A stretch of 64,000 bases of DNA from CAVXFL01 sp963761015 (GTDB lineage Bacteria; Pseudomonadota; Alphaproteobacteria; Acetobacterales; Acetobacteraceae), in contig CAVXFL010000009.1 of the NCBI GenBank assembly GCA_963761015.1, positions 310,001 to 374,000 on the forward strand, given 5' to 3'. Shown in pieces: positions 47,475 through 56,404 of the stretch (positions within the stretch are counted from its first letter, which is position 1; each line of letters opens with the position of its first letter). The translations under genes were made by a program, and so were the position numbers. Under the pieces are notes generated by a model. The model had not been told where the DNA came from. It did not search any database and worked only from the letters and a program-made list of their open reading frames with translations.

Positions 47475-48974
47475 ATGCTGGTGGTGGAGACGATCGCGAA
47501 AATCCGGCGGGCGTATCTCGTCGAGGGCAAGTCGATCAAGGCGATCTGCCGCGATCTACGGGTGTCGCGGAAGGTCGTGCGGAAGGTGTTGCGCTCGGGT
47601 GCGACCGAGTTCCACTACGAGCGAGGCGAGCAGCCGATGCCGCGGCTCGGGCCGTGGAAGGAGAGTCTCGATCGGTTGCTGGTTGAGAACGAGGCGAAGG
47701 CGGCGCGCGAGCGGCTGACGCTGATCCGGCTATTCGAGCAGTTGCGTGGACTGGGCTACGAAGGCGGCTATGACGCGGTGCGCCGCTATGCGCAAGGCTG
47801 GCGGCAGGAGCACGCGAGCACATCGGTGGAAGCGTTTGTGCCGCTGAGCTTTGCGCCTGGCGAGGCGTTTCAGTTCGACTGGAGCCACGAGGTCGTGCTG
47901 ATCAACGGCGCGACGGTGACGGTGAAAGTGGCGCAGGTGCGGCTGTGCCACAGCCGAATGCTGTTCGTGCGGGCGTATCCGCGCGAGACCCAGGAGATGG
48001 TGTTCGACGCGCACGATCGGGCTTTTGCGTTGTTCAAGGGCGCCTGCACACGCGGGATCTACGACAACATGAAGACTGCGGTTGACGCGATCTTCGTCGG
48101 CCGCGAGCGCGCTTACAACCGCCGCTTTCTGCAGATGTGCAGCCATTATCTGGTTGAGCCGGTTGCCTGCACGCCGGCATCGGGGTGGGAGAAGGGGCAA
48201 GTCGAGAACCAGGTGGGCCTGGTACGCGAGCGGTTCTTCACGCCGCGGCTGCGGATGAAGAGCTACGACGAACTGAATCTGCGGCTGCTTGATCAGTGTG
48301 TTGCTTATGCGCGGGCGCACCGGCATCCGGAACTGCGCGATCGGACGATCTGGGAGATGTTCGAGGCCGAGCGGCGCTTTCTCGTGCCGTATCCTGGTCG
48401 CTTCGACGGATTTCATGCGATCACTGCGTCGGTATCGAAGACCTGCCTGATCCGCTTTGATAACAATCGCTATTCGGTGGCGGCAAGCGCGGTCGGGCGG
48501 CCAGTAGAGGTGCGCGCCTACGCCGATCGGATCGAGCTTCGGCAGGCAGGGCAGGTAGTGGGCGAACATCGGCGCTGTTTCGGGCGGGATCAGACGGTGT
48601 TCGATCCGTGGCATTACGTGCCGGTGCTGGCGCGCAAACCGGGCGCATTGCGCAACGGCGCGCCATTCAAGAACTGGGTTCTGCCGTCCGGTCTGGAGCG
48701 GGTACGCCGCAAGCTCGCCGGTTCGGCGGATGGCGATCGTCAGATGGTCACCATCCTTTCCGCGGTGCTGAGCGACGGGCTTGCGGCGGTGGAAGCCGCC
48801 TGTCTGGAGGCGTTGCGCGAAGGCGTGCACTCGGCCGACGTCATCCTGAACATCCTGGCGCGCCGCCGCGAGCCGCCAGCGCCGGCCGCCGTGGCGGCGC
48901 CGGATGGGCTGCGGCTGCGCGTCACGCCGGCGGCCGACTGCGGCCGCTACGACCGGCTGCGGAGTGCGGCGTGA
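47475..48974 (+). CDS. istA: IS21-family transposase IstA (copy 1)
   Basis: About 499-aa DDE transposase. The N-terminal HTH (AKIRRAYLVEGKSIKAICRDLRVSRKVVRKVL), integrase core with PLSFAPGEAFQFDWSHE and YDNMKTAVDAIFVG, and the C-terminal beta-barrel (RFDNNRYSVAASAVGRPVEVRAYADRIEL) are intact. The ATG at 47475 follows a GTG two codons earlier. The stop overlaps the istB start (TGATG). Confidence 0.9.
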   Translation: MLVVETIAKIRRAYLVEGKSIKAICRDLRVSRKVVRKVLRSGATEFHYERGEQPMPRLGPWKESLDRLLVENEAKAARERLTLIRLFEQLRGLGYEGGYDAVRRYAQGWRQEHASTSVEAFVPLSFAPGEAFQFDWSHEVVLINGATVTVKVAQVRLCHSRMLFVRAYPRETQEMVFDAHDRAFALFKGACTRGIYDNMKTAVDAIFVGRERAYNRRFLQMCSHYLVEPVACTPASGWEKGQVENQVGLVRERFFTPRLRMKSYDELNLRLLDQCVAYARAHRHPELRDRTIWEMFEAERRFLVPYPGRFDGFHAITASVSKTCLIRFDNNRYSVAASAVGRPVEVRAYADRIELRQAGQVVGEHRRCFGRDQTVFDPWHYVPVLARKPGALRNGAPFKNWVLPSGLERVRRKLAGSADGDRQMVTILSAVLSDGLAAVEAACLEALREGVHSADVILNILARRREPPAPAAVAAPDGLRLRVTPAADCGRYDRLRSAA

Positions 48975-49702
48975 TGGACCGCACCGAGATCCTGGCGGCG
49001 ATGTCGGAGCTGAAGCTCTACGGCATGAAGGCCGCGTTCGACGAGATCATTGCCACCGCGGTGAAGCGGCAGCATGAGCCGCAACGGATCATCGGCGATC
49101 TGCTGAGCGCGGAAATCACCGAGAAGCAGGCCCGGTCGATTCGCTATCAGATCACGATTGCCAAGCTGCCGCTGGCCAAGGACCTCGCCGAATTCCGCTT
49201 CGACGACACGCCGGTCAACGAGGCGTTGGTGCGCGATCTCGCCGGCGGCAATTTTCTCGCGCACCAGCGCAATTTGGTGCTGGTCGGCGGAACCGGCACC
49301 GGGAAGACGCATCTGGCTCTAGCGATTGCCCGCGCTTGCATTCGCGACGGCGCGCGCGGGCGATTCTTCAATGTGGTCGATTTGGTCAACAAGCTCGAGG
49401 CCGAGGCACGCTCCGGACGGCAAGGCAGGCTGGCTGACTATATATGCCGGAAGGATTTCGTCGTGCTCGACGAGCTCGGCTATCTGCCGTTCGCACAGTC
49501 CGGCGGCCAATTGCTGTTCCATCTCATCAGCCGGCTCTACGAGCAAACATCGGTGATCGTGACGACGAATCTCGCCTTCGGCGAATGGCCGAGCGTATTT
49601 GGCGATGCCAAGATGACCACTGCACTGCTCGATCGCCTCACGCATCATTGCGACATCGTAGAAACTGGCAACGAGAGCTGGCGCTTCAAGAACCGCGCCT
49701 GA
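48974..49702 (+). CDS. istB: IS21-family helper ATPase IstB (copy 1)
   Basis: A 242-aa AAA+ ATPase that assists IstA. Walker A is GGTGTGKTHLA, Walker B FVVLDELGYLP, and sensor TTNLAFGEWPSVFGD. It is coupled to istA by overlapping stop and start. It differs from copy 2 at one recognisable residue (GARGRFF here, GARGQFF there). Confidence 0.92.
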   Translation: MDRTEILAAMSELKLYGMKAAFDEIIATAVKRQHEPQRIIGDLLSAEITEKQARSIRYQITIAKLPLAKDLAEFRFDDTPVNEALVRDLAGGNFLAHQRNLVLVGGTGTGKTHLALAIARACIRDGARGRFFNVVDLVNKLEAEARSGRQGRLADYICRKDFVVLDELGYLPFAQSGGQLLFHLISRLYEQTSVIVTTNLAFGEWPSVFGDAKMTTALLDRLTHHCDIVETGNESWRFKNRA

Positions 49703-49889
49703 TCCGCCTCGCGGTCCACCGCGGCTGCACCGGTGGGTCCACAGGGCCCCCCCGCGCGCCGCTGCGTCAGCCTCTAGACGGGCACTCCGCGGCGCGCGGG
49801 TCCCCCCTATGGACTACCGGCACAAACCGCTCCGCTGGGGGGTCCCTTTTGGACGCCGATTGGGGGTCCCGTTTGCGCGCCGATTGACA

Positions 49890-50910
49890 GCCTGTACCTC
49901 TACGGCCCGGTAGGGGATGTCGCGCAACTACCCGCCATACGCTATGGCGTGATCGGGACGGCGGACGGTGTGCGCCGCCTTCGTAGCTGGGCGAACGCTC
50001 TCACCGGCTTCATCGACGTGCCGCCGCCGGGCCCGAGATCGCGTTCCGTTGAGCCGCAGCATGTACCGTTCCCCGGGTTCGCGGAGGCGTTTCATGCAGA
50101 GTGGCCGGCGGAGCCGACACGAGCTATCGCCGACCTCGACCCGGCCCAGATCGACCGGGCATTGAAGGTGGCCAACCGCCACGAAGCGATCCGCGCGACC
50201 GTCGACATCTTCGTGAACCGGTTGGTCGACGAGAACAATCGGATCGAAAGCCCGCCCGCGTTCTGGTTCGTCGTCATTCCCGAGAGTGTCTACGAACTCG
50301 GCCGGCCGCAATCGTCCGTGAAGAAGGACGAGCGGGTCCTTGGCACGGTGACGGTCTCGCAGCGGCGGGCGCGCCAACTCGCCGTCGAACCGACCCTCTT
50401 CGGCGACGAGGAGCGAGAAGCGGAAGTCTATCAATACGCCGCCCACTTCCGACGCCAGCTCAAGGCACGCTTGCTCAAGGAAAAGATCGTTACTCAGATC
50501 GTGCGCGAGACGACGTTGACACCCGGCGAGTTTCGCCGCGACAACGGCATGCCGGTTCGTCGGATCGAAGACCCCGCGACCATCGCCTGGAAGCTGGGCA
50601 CGGGCGCCTACTACAAAGCGGGCGGAAAGCCGTGGCAATTGGCGGATGTACGTCCGGGTGTGTGCTATGTCGGCCTAGTCTATAAGCGGAGTGAACTCAC
50701 AAGCGATAAGCGCCATGCTTGCTGCGCAGCGCAGATGTTCCTGACCGATGGCGAAGGCGTTGTGTTTCGTGGCGCGCTCGGACCCTGGTTCCAGACCGAT
50801 ACCAAGCAGTTCCATCTTGACCGCGCTGCGGCCAAAAGTCTGATCGAGATGGTAATCGGAGAGTATCGACGCCTGCATGATGTGCCGCCGCGCGAGTTGT
50901 TCATCCACGC
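49890..50910 (+). pseudogene. short prokaryotic Argonaute (SPARTA-type), truncated at both ends
   Basis: An open frame of about 340 codons running from one IS end to the next. The sequence follows short pAgos of the TIR-APAZ (SPARTA) class closely: LYLYGPVGD and IRYGVIGTADGVRR at the left, PFPGFAEAF, FWFVVIPESVYE, the MID block QLKARLLKEKIVTQIVRETTL, then the PIWI start YYKAGGKPWQLADVRPGVCYVGLVYK, ACCAAQMFL and PPRELFIHA. About 30 N-terminal residues and the last 150-170 residues of PIWI are missing, cut by IS21 ends at 49889 and 50911. No TIR-APAZ or SIR2-APAZ partner remains. It is almost surely non-functional. Confidence 0.85.
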
Positions 50911-51077
50911 TGTAGCTGCCGGGTGAAAACTCCCCAGATGTGCCGGTTGAAAACTCCCCAGTTCGCCTGAGGCGCTGCGGTGCTTGAGCTGGGCGTCTGA
51001 ACGATCGGCGATCGATGGTCGAAGCTGTCTTCCTGAGGAATTGGGGGCGGCCGGTGATCGGACTGGGAGAGGTAGTG

Positions 51078-52317
51078 ATGATCCTTGATCTGCATCGACA
51101 AGGCGCTGGGATATCCGCGATCGCCCGCCGCACCGGGCTGGACCGCAAAACGGTGCGAAAGGTCATTGCCAGCGGCCTTGAGCCGCCGGCTTACGGTCCG
51201 CGTCAGCCCAAGGTGACGAAATTACAGCCGTTCGAGCGGTATCTGCGCGAGCGGCTTGATGTGGTTCCCGAACTGACCGGGCGCCGGCTTCATCGCGAAC
51301 TTGCCGCCATGGGCTATGAGGGCGGCTACACGGTTCTGACCGATCTTCTGCGCGAGATTCGGCCAGTTACATCCCCGCCGTTCGAGGTGCGGTTCCGAGA
51401 CGCCGGCGGGCCGGCAAGCGCAGGTCGACTTCGCCCAATTCCGTACTGTGTTCACCGACGAGCCCGGCGTCGAGCGGGTGGTCTGGCTGTTCTCGCTTGT
51501 GCTCGGTCACAGCCGAATGATCTGGGCGCGGTTCGTGGTGCATCAGGACATGCCGGCGGTATTGCGCTGCCACGCGGCCGCCTTCGAGGCGCTCGGCGGC
51601 GCGCCGGCCGAGATCCTCTACGACCGGATGAAAACCGTGTTCAGTCGTGAGGACCCCGAGGCCGGCCACATCATCTATAATCGCACTCTGATCGAGTTCG
51701 CCCGCCACTACGGTTACATCCCGAAAGCCTGCAAGGCTTATCGAGCGAAAACAAAGGGAAAAGTAGAGCGACCGTTCCGCTATGTCCGAGAGGATTTCTT
51801 CCTCGGCAGCAGCTTCCGTAACCTCGCCGACCTCAATGCTCAACTCGGGCAATGGCTGGACAAGGTCGCCAACGTGCGCACGCACGCGACAACTCGGCGC
51901 GTGGTCGGCGAACACTTTGCCGAGGAGCAGCCCAGCCTGCAGAAGTTGCCAGCCGGCCCGTTCCAAGCCGTGTTGCGGCTCGAGCGGCGCATCACCAAGG
52001 ACGGCATGATCTCTGTGGGCGGCAATCTCTACAGCGTGCCCGACACGACCCGTCGCCGACCCGTCGAGGTGCACAGCATGGCAGATGAGGTTCGCATCCT
52101 CGAGGATGGCCGGGTCATTGCTGTTCACCCGGTGATGGACGGACGCGGCCAGCGCCGCATCATCGCCGGCCACCGCAGCGCGCCGCCACCTGCCAACAGC
52201 CAGACGGGGCGGCAAGGTCCGGCCCCCGGCCGATCCGGCGACGTCGTTTCCCTGCGGCCTCTGACGTTCTACGACGCCGTGGGCAAACGTCTCGCGGCTG
52301 ATGAGGCTGCGGCATGA
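51078..52317 (+). pseudogene. istA: IS21-family transposase IstA (type B), frameshifted
   Basis: DDE transposase of about 412 aa. The first frame (MILDLHRQGAGISAIARRTGLDRKTVRKVI ... ELAAMGYEGGYTVLTDLLREI) and second frame (QAQVDFAQFRTVFTDEPGVERVVWLFSLVLGHSR ... YDRMKTVFSRED) join if one base is dropped at 51392-51399 (GGTTCCGAGACG). The end overlaps istB by ATGA. If the extra base is a sequence error the element may be active. Confidence 0.85.
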
Positions 52318-53171
52318 AGCCAGCGATGCAGCTCGACACTCCCATCGAGCGGATCCGCCAGAACCTGATTGGCCTGCGCATGCCGCGCGCTCTGGAGGCG
52401 CTCGACGCCGTCGTCCAGCAGATCGAGCAGGGCCAGATCAGCCCGATCGAGGCGATCGACATCCTGCTTGCGGAGGAGTTCACCATCCGCGAGGGCCGCC
52501 GGATCAAGGCGGCGCTGCAGATGGCGCGGTTAACGACGGTCAAGACGCTGACTGGGTTCGACTTCTTGTTCCAGCCCTCGCTCGACCGCAACCGCATCAT
52601 GGCATTGGCCGGGCTCGATTTCATCGATCGCCATGAGGTGGTTCATCTGATCGGGCAATCGGGAACGGGGAAATCGCACCTCGCCGTCGCTCTCGGCGTC
52701 GAGGCGATCCGCGCCGGCCGCAGCGTCTACTTCTCGCCCTTGGCCGACATCATCGACAGTCTGGCCAAGGCGGATCGCGAGGGGCGCCTACGTGAGCGCA
52801 TCCGTTATCTCTGCCGCGCCCAACTGCTGATCATTGATGAAATCGGCTATCTGACCCTTGGGGCCACCGCCGGCAATCTGCTGTTTCAGTTGGTCAACGC
52901 CCGCTACGAGCGTGGCGCCATGATCCTGACCAGCAACCGAGGTTTCTCGGAATGGGGCCAGGTGTTCGGTGACCCGGTCATCGCCACCGCGCTGCTCGAT
53001 CGGTTGCTGCATCATGCGGTCGTCATTCAAATCGAGGGCTCCAGCTACCGCCTGCGCCAACACGCCGACCTGCTCCCGGCAGCCCAGCGCTCGAGCGCGC
53101 CGTTCGCTGAGACGCCCCGTCGCCGCGGCAGACCACCGAAGACGGCATCGACACCCGCAACGCCGGCCTGA
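52314..53171 (+). CDS. istB: IS21-family helper ATPase IstB (type B)
   Basis: A 285-aa AAA+ helper. Walker A is IGQSGTGKSHLA, Walker B LLIIDEIGYLTLG, sensor LTSNRGFSEWGQVFGD. The tail after RLRQHADLLPA is a low-complexity basic extension (RRRGRPPK). Coupled to istA by four-base overlap. Confidence 0.92.
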   Translation: MKPAMQLDTPIERIRQNLIGLRMPRALEALDAVVQQIEQGQISPIEAIDILLAEEFTIREGRRIKAALQMARLTTVKTLTGFDFLFQPSLDRNRIMALAGLDFIDRHEVVHLIGQSGTGKSHLAVALGVEAIRAGRSVYFSPLADIIDSLAKADREGRLRERIRYLCRAQLLIIDEIGYLTLGATAGNLLFQLVNARYERGAMILTSNRGFSEWGQVFGDPVIATALLDRLLHHAVVIQIEGSSYRLRQHADLLPAAQRSSAPFAETPRRRGRPPKTASTPATPA

Positions 53172-53221
53172 GCAACCAGCGCCATCGCCATTGTATTGCG
53201 TCACGTAACGGAAATCAGACC

Positions 53222-53545
53222 ATGCCCAGAGGCCGACGCCCGCAAGGTGAGAACGCGCTCAGCGGCGCCGAGCGGCAAGCGCGCTACCGCGCCCGCCAAG
53301 AAATTCCGCAAGCCGCTCCCTCCATCCTATACAGGCGGCCTGCTGACCGACGCAGCCGGCCGCAGCGATGGAACGATGCCGTCGCCGTGCTGCTCGCGCT
53401 TCAGGCCGAATACGCTGCCTGGGCCGATACAATTCCTGATGGATTGCGCGACACGCCGACCGCCGAGGGGCTGCAGGCCATCGTCGATCTCGATCTCCAG
53501 GCCCTAGCCGATATCGAGCCGCCCCGAGGTTACGGACGAGACTGA
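53222..53545 (+). CDS. IS21 (type B) passenger gene, hypothetical
   Basis: A 107-aa protein inside the element, after istB. The N-terminus is basic (MPRGRRPQGENALSGAERQARYRARQ), the C-terminus helical and acidic (WNDAVAVLLALQAEYAAWADTIPDGLRD, then IVDLDLQALADIEPPRGYGRD). I recall similar small proteins associated with this IS type; function unknown. A DNA-binding accessory role is a guess from charge alone. Confidence 0.6.
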   Translation: MPRGRRPQGENALSGAERQARYRARQEIPQAAPSILYRRPADRRSRPQRWNDAVAVLLALQAEYAAWADTIPDGLRDTPTAEGLQAIVDLDLQALADIEPPRGYGRD

Positions 53546-53609
53546 TCCCGCAACAAAGTGGGGAATTTTCAACCGGCGCTTTCGGGGAGAATTCAACCGG
53601 CATTGACAG

Positions 53610-53715
53610 GCGCCGCCCGTCCAGCACGGCAACATCCGTGGCGGCCGCTACTATCATTGAGGAGGGCATCGGATGCTGAGCCATCCGACCGTCGATCGAC
53701 TACCTGAACTCGGCC
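53610..53715 (+). pseudogene. IS21-family type C fragment: istA end and istB start
   Basis: 53610-53660 encodes the tail of an IstA (PPVQHGNIRGGRYYH then TGA). After GGAGGGCATCGG an ATG at 53673 starts an IstB (MLSHPTVDRLPELG), cut at 53716 by the inverted IS21-A copy. The matching 3' end of this istB is at 58628-58759, so one resident element was split by later insertions. Confidence 0.7.
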
Positions 53716-53902
53716 TGTCAATCGGCGCGCAAACGGGACCCCCAATCGGCGTCCAAAAGGGACCCCCCAGCGGAGCGGTTTGTGCCGGTAGTCCATAGGG
53801 GGGACCCGCGCGCCGCGGAGTGCCCGTCTAGAGGCTGACGCAGCGGCGCGCGGGGGGGCCCTGTGGACCCACCGGTGCAGCCGCGGTGGACCGCGAGGCG
53901 GA

Positions 53903-54631
53903 TCAGGCGCGGTTCTTGAAGCGCCAGCTCTCGTTGCCAGTTTCTACGATGTCGCAATGATGCGTGAGGCGATCGAGCAGTGCAGTGGTCATCTTGGCAT
54001 CGCCAAATACGCTCGGCCATTCGCCGAAGGCGAGATTCGTCGTCACGATCACCGATGTTTGCTCGTAGAGCCGGCTGATGAGATGGAACAGCAATTGGCC
54101 GCCGGACTGTGCGAACGGCAGATAGCCGAGCTCGTCGAGCACGACGAAATCCTTCCGGCATATATAGTCAGCCAGCCTGCCTTGCCGTCCGGAGCGTGCC
54201 TCGGCCTCGAGCTTGTTGACCAAATCGACCACATTGAAGAATTGCCCGCGCGCGCCGTCGCGAATGCAAGCGCGGGCAATCGCTAGAGCCAGATGCGTCT
54301 TCCCGGTGCCGGTTCCGCCGACCAGCACCAAATTGCGCTGGTGCGCGAGAAAATTGCCGCCGGCGAGATCGCGCACCAACGCCTCGTTGACCGGCGTGTC
54401 GTCGAAGCGGAATTCGGCGAGGTCCTTGGCCAGCGGCAGCTTGGCAATCGTGATCTGATAGCGAATCGACCGGGCCTGCTTCTCGGTGATTTCCGCGCTC
54501 AGCAGATCGCCGATGATCCGTTGCGGCTCATGCTGCCGCTTCACCGCGGTGGCAATGATCTCGTCGAACGCGGCCTTCATGCCGTAGAGCTTCAGCTCCG
54601 ACATCGCCGCCAGGATCTCGGTGCGGTCCAT
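53903..54631 (-). CDS. istB: IS21-family helper ATPase IstB (copy 2)
   Basis: Intact 242-aa AAA+ helper, the same as copy 1 except Gln for Arg in GARGQFF. Walker A GGTGTGKTHLA and Walker B FVVLDELGYLP are present. Its istA partner is interrupted, so any activity would need IstA from copy 1. Confidence 0.9.
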   Translation of the reverse strand: MDRTEILAAMSELKLYGMKAAFDEIIATAVKRQHEPQRIIGDLLSAEITEKQARSIRYQITIAKLPLAKDLAEFRFDDTPVNEALVRDLAGGNFLAHQRNLVLVGGTGTGKTHLALAIARACIRDGARGQFFNVVDLVNKLEAEARSGRQGRLADYICRKDFVVLDELGYLPFAQSGGQLLFHLISRLYEQTSVIVTTNLAFGEWPSVFGDAKMTTALLDRLTHHCDIVETGNESWRFKNRA

Positions 54632-55232
54632 CACGCCGCACTCCGCAGCCGGTCGTAGCGGCCGCAGTCGGCCGCCGGCGTGACGCGCAGCCGCAGCCCA
54701 TCCGGCGCCGCCACGGCGGCCGGCGCTGGCGGCTCGCGGCGGCGCGCCAGGATGTTCAGGATGACGTCGGCCGAGTGCACGCCTTCGCGCAACGCCTCCA
54801 GACAGGCGGCTTCCACCGCCGCAAGCCCGTCGCTCAGCACCGCGGAAAGGATGGTGACCATCTGACGATCGCCATCCGCCGAACCGGCGAGCTTGCGGCG
54901 TACCCGCTCCAGACCGGACGGCAGAACCCAGTTCTTGAATGGCGCGCCGTTGCGCAATGCGCCCGGTTTGCGCGCCAGCACCGGCACGTAATGCCACGGA
55001 TCGAACACCGTCTGATCCCGCCCGAAACAGCGCCGATGTTCGCCCACTACCTGCCCTGCCTGCCGAAGCTCGATCCGATCGGCGTAGGCGCGCACCTCTA
55101 CTGGCCGCCCGACCGCGCTTGCCGCCACCGAATAGCGATTGTTATCAAAGCGGATCAGGCAGGTCTTCGATACTGTGGTTCCCCCGAACGAGTGGACACC
55201 TCGTGTAAGCTCCTGAACGGGGCGAGGTGGCA

Positions 55233-55544
55233 ATGACGAAGACACGACGTTCGTTTACGGACGAGTTCAAACGCGAAGCGGTATCGCTGCTGCTGTCGAG
55301 CGGGCGGCCTGTCACCCAGGTGGCGACTGAGCTGGGAGTGCAGCCGTCGATGCTGCGCAACTGGCGGGACGGCCGGAACGGCTCGGCGAAGCCCACGATC
55401 GCCGCGGCCGAGCCGCCGGCGCTCACGGCTGCGGCGGCCGAGCAGGCGGAGGTCCGTCGCCTGCGGCGTGAGCTCGAGCGCGCCCAAATGGAACGCGACA
55501 TTTTAAAAAAGGCCATCGGCATCTTCTCGGGCCCGCCGAAATGA
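55233..55544 (+). CDS. IS3-family OrfA (element 1)
   Basis: A 103-aa DNA-binding protein with HTH (TDEFKREAVSLLLSSGRPVTQVATELGVQPSMLRNW) and a leucine-zipper-like helix (EVRRLRRELERAQMERDILKKAI). The ATG at 55233 follows GAGGTGG. It ends four bases into orfB. An A6G slippery site at 55505-55511 lies near its end. Confidence 0.9.
   Translation: MTKTRRSFTDEFKREAVSLLLSSGRPVTQVATELGVQPSMLRNWRDGRNGSAKPTIAAAEPPALTAAAAEQAEVRRLRRELERAQMERDILKKAIGIFSGPPK
55505..55511 (+). promoter_or_regulatory. A6G slippery heptamer for -1 frameshifting
   Basis: AAAAAAG sits near the end of orfA in the frame A-AAA-AAG. The -1 frame is open from here into orfB, so slippage would give the OrfAB transposase fusion, as is standard for IS3 elements. 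Confidence 0.6.
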
Positions 55545-56404
55545 GGTTCCGCTTCATCGAGGACCATCGCGCGAGCTTCCCGGTGCGGACCATGTGCGCC
55601 GTGCTGGAGGTCAGCGCGAGCGGTTACTATGCGTGGCGCGACCGGCCAGAAAGCGCGCGGGCCCGCGCCAATCGCGCTCTTGCTGCCGATATCCGCCGCG
55701 TGCATGCCGATAGCCGCGCCGTCTACGGCTCCCCGCGCGTGCACGCCGCGCTGCGGGCCGAAGGCCGGCGGGTCGGGGTGCACCGGGTCGCCCGTCTGAT
55801 GCGCCATCATGGCATCCAGGGCCGCCACAAGCGCCGCCGGCCGCGCACCACGGACAGCAACCATTCCCTTCCGGTTGCCCCTAACCTTCTCGACCGACGC
55901 TTCGCCGCTCCGGCGCCCAATCGGGTCTGGCTGGCCGATATCACCTACATTCCCACCGCTGAGGGCTGGCTTTATCTGGCCGTCGTGCTCGACATGTTCT
56001 CGCGCCGCGTGGTCGGCTGGGCGATGCGCGAGACCATGCCGCAGGAACTCACGATCGCTGCTCTGCAAATGGCCATCGCCAACCGCCGACCAGCACCTGG
56101 TCTGGTGCACCATTCCGATCGCGGCAGCCAATATGCGGCTCGCGCGTATCGCCGTTTGCTCGACCAACACGGTTTGCTTTGCTCGATGAGCCGGAAAGGT
56201 GATTGCTGGGACAACGCTCCCATGGAGAGCTTCTTCGGCAGCATGAAAACCGAGCTGGATAACGGCAACACCTTCGAAACGCGCCAAGCCGCCAAGAATT
56301 CCGTGTTCGCGTTCATCGAAGGTTGGTACAATCGCCACCGTCTTCACTCGGCAATCGGCTACTGCTCCCCGGTGGCAAAGGAACAGCTCGCAGCGGCTGC
56401 GTAG
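55541..56404 (+). CDS. IS3-family OrfB transposase (element 1)
   Basis: A 287-aa DDE integrase-core protein. VWLADITYIPTAEGWLYLAVVLDMFSRRVVGW contains the first Asp, HHSDRGSQYAARAYR the second, and NAPMESFFGSMKTEL the Glu. HRLHSAIGYCSP is the usual C-terminal block. Produced alone or as an OrfAB frameshift fusion. Appears intact. Confidence 0.93.
   Translation: MRFRFIEDHRASFPVRTMCAVLEVSASGYYAWRDRPESARARANRALAADIRRVHADSRAVYGSPRVHAALRAEGRRVGVHRVARLMRHHGIQGRHKRRRPRTTDSNHSLPVAPNLLDRRFAAPAPNRVWLADITYIPTAEGWLYLAVVLDMFSRRVVGWAMRETMPQELTIAALQMAIANRRPAPGLVHHSDRGSQYAARAYRRLLDQHGLLCSMSRKGDCWDNAPMESFFGSMKTELDNGNTFETRQAAKNSVFAFIEGWYNRHRLHSAIGYCSPVAKEQLAAAA

Larger units (their letters stand above)
47360..49889 (+). 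mobile_element. IS21-family element, copy 1 (type A)
   Basis: Complete element of about 2.53 kb with istA and istB. The left end starts TGTAATTCGGCG and the right end (read inward) TGTCAATCGGCG; both ends carry repeated CGGCGTCCAAAAGGGACCCC blocks, the multiple terminal repeats usual for IS21. No target duplication is found (left flank ends CGGAGAT, right flank starts GCCTGTA), so the flanks have been rearranged. It truncates an IS630 gene on the left and a short Argonaute gene on the right. Confidence 0.85.
50911..53608 (+). mobile_element. IS21-family element, type B
   Basis: About 2.7 kb. The left end is TGTAGCTGCCGGGTGAAAAC and the right end, read inward, TGTCAATGCCGGTTGAATTC; internal GCCGGTTGAAAACTCCCCA-like copies recur at both ends. 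It carries istA, istB and one passenger gene. No target duplication is seen: the left flank is Argonaute, the right flank is the tail of a different IS21 element, so a deletion or recombination has joined them. Confidence 0.85.
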
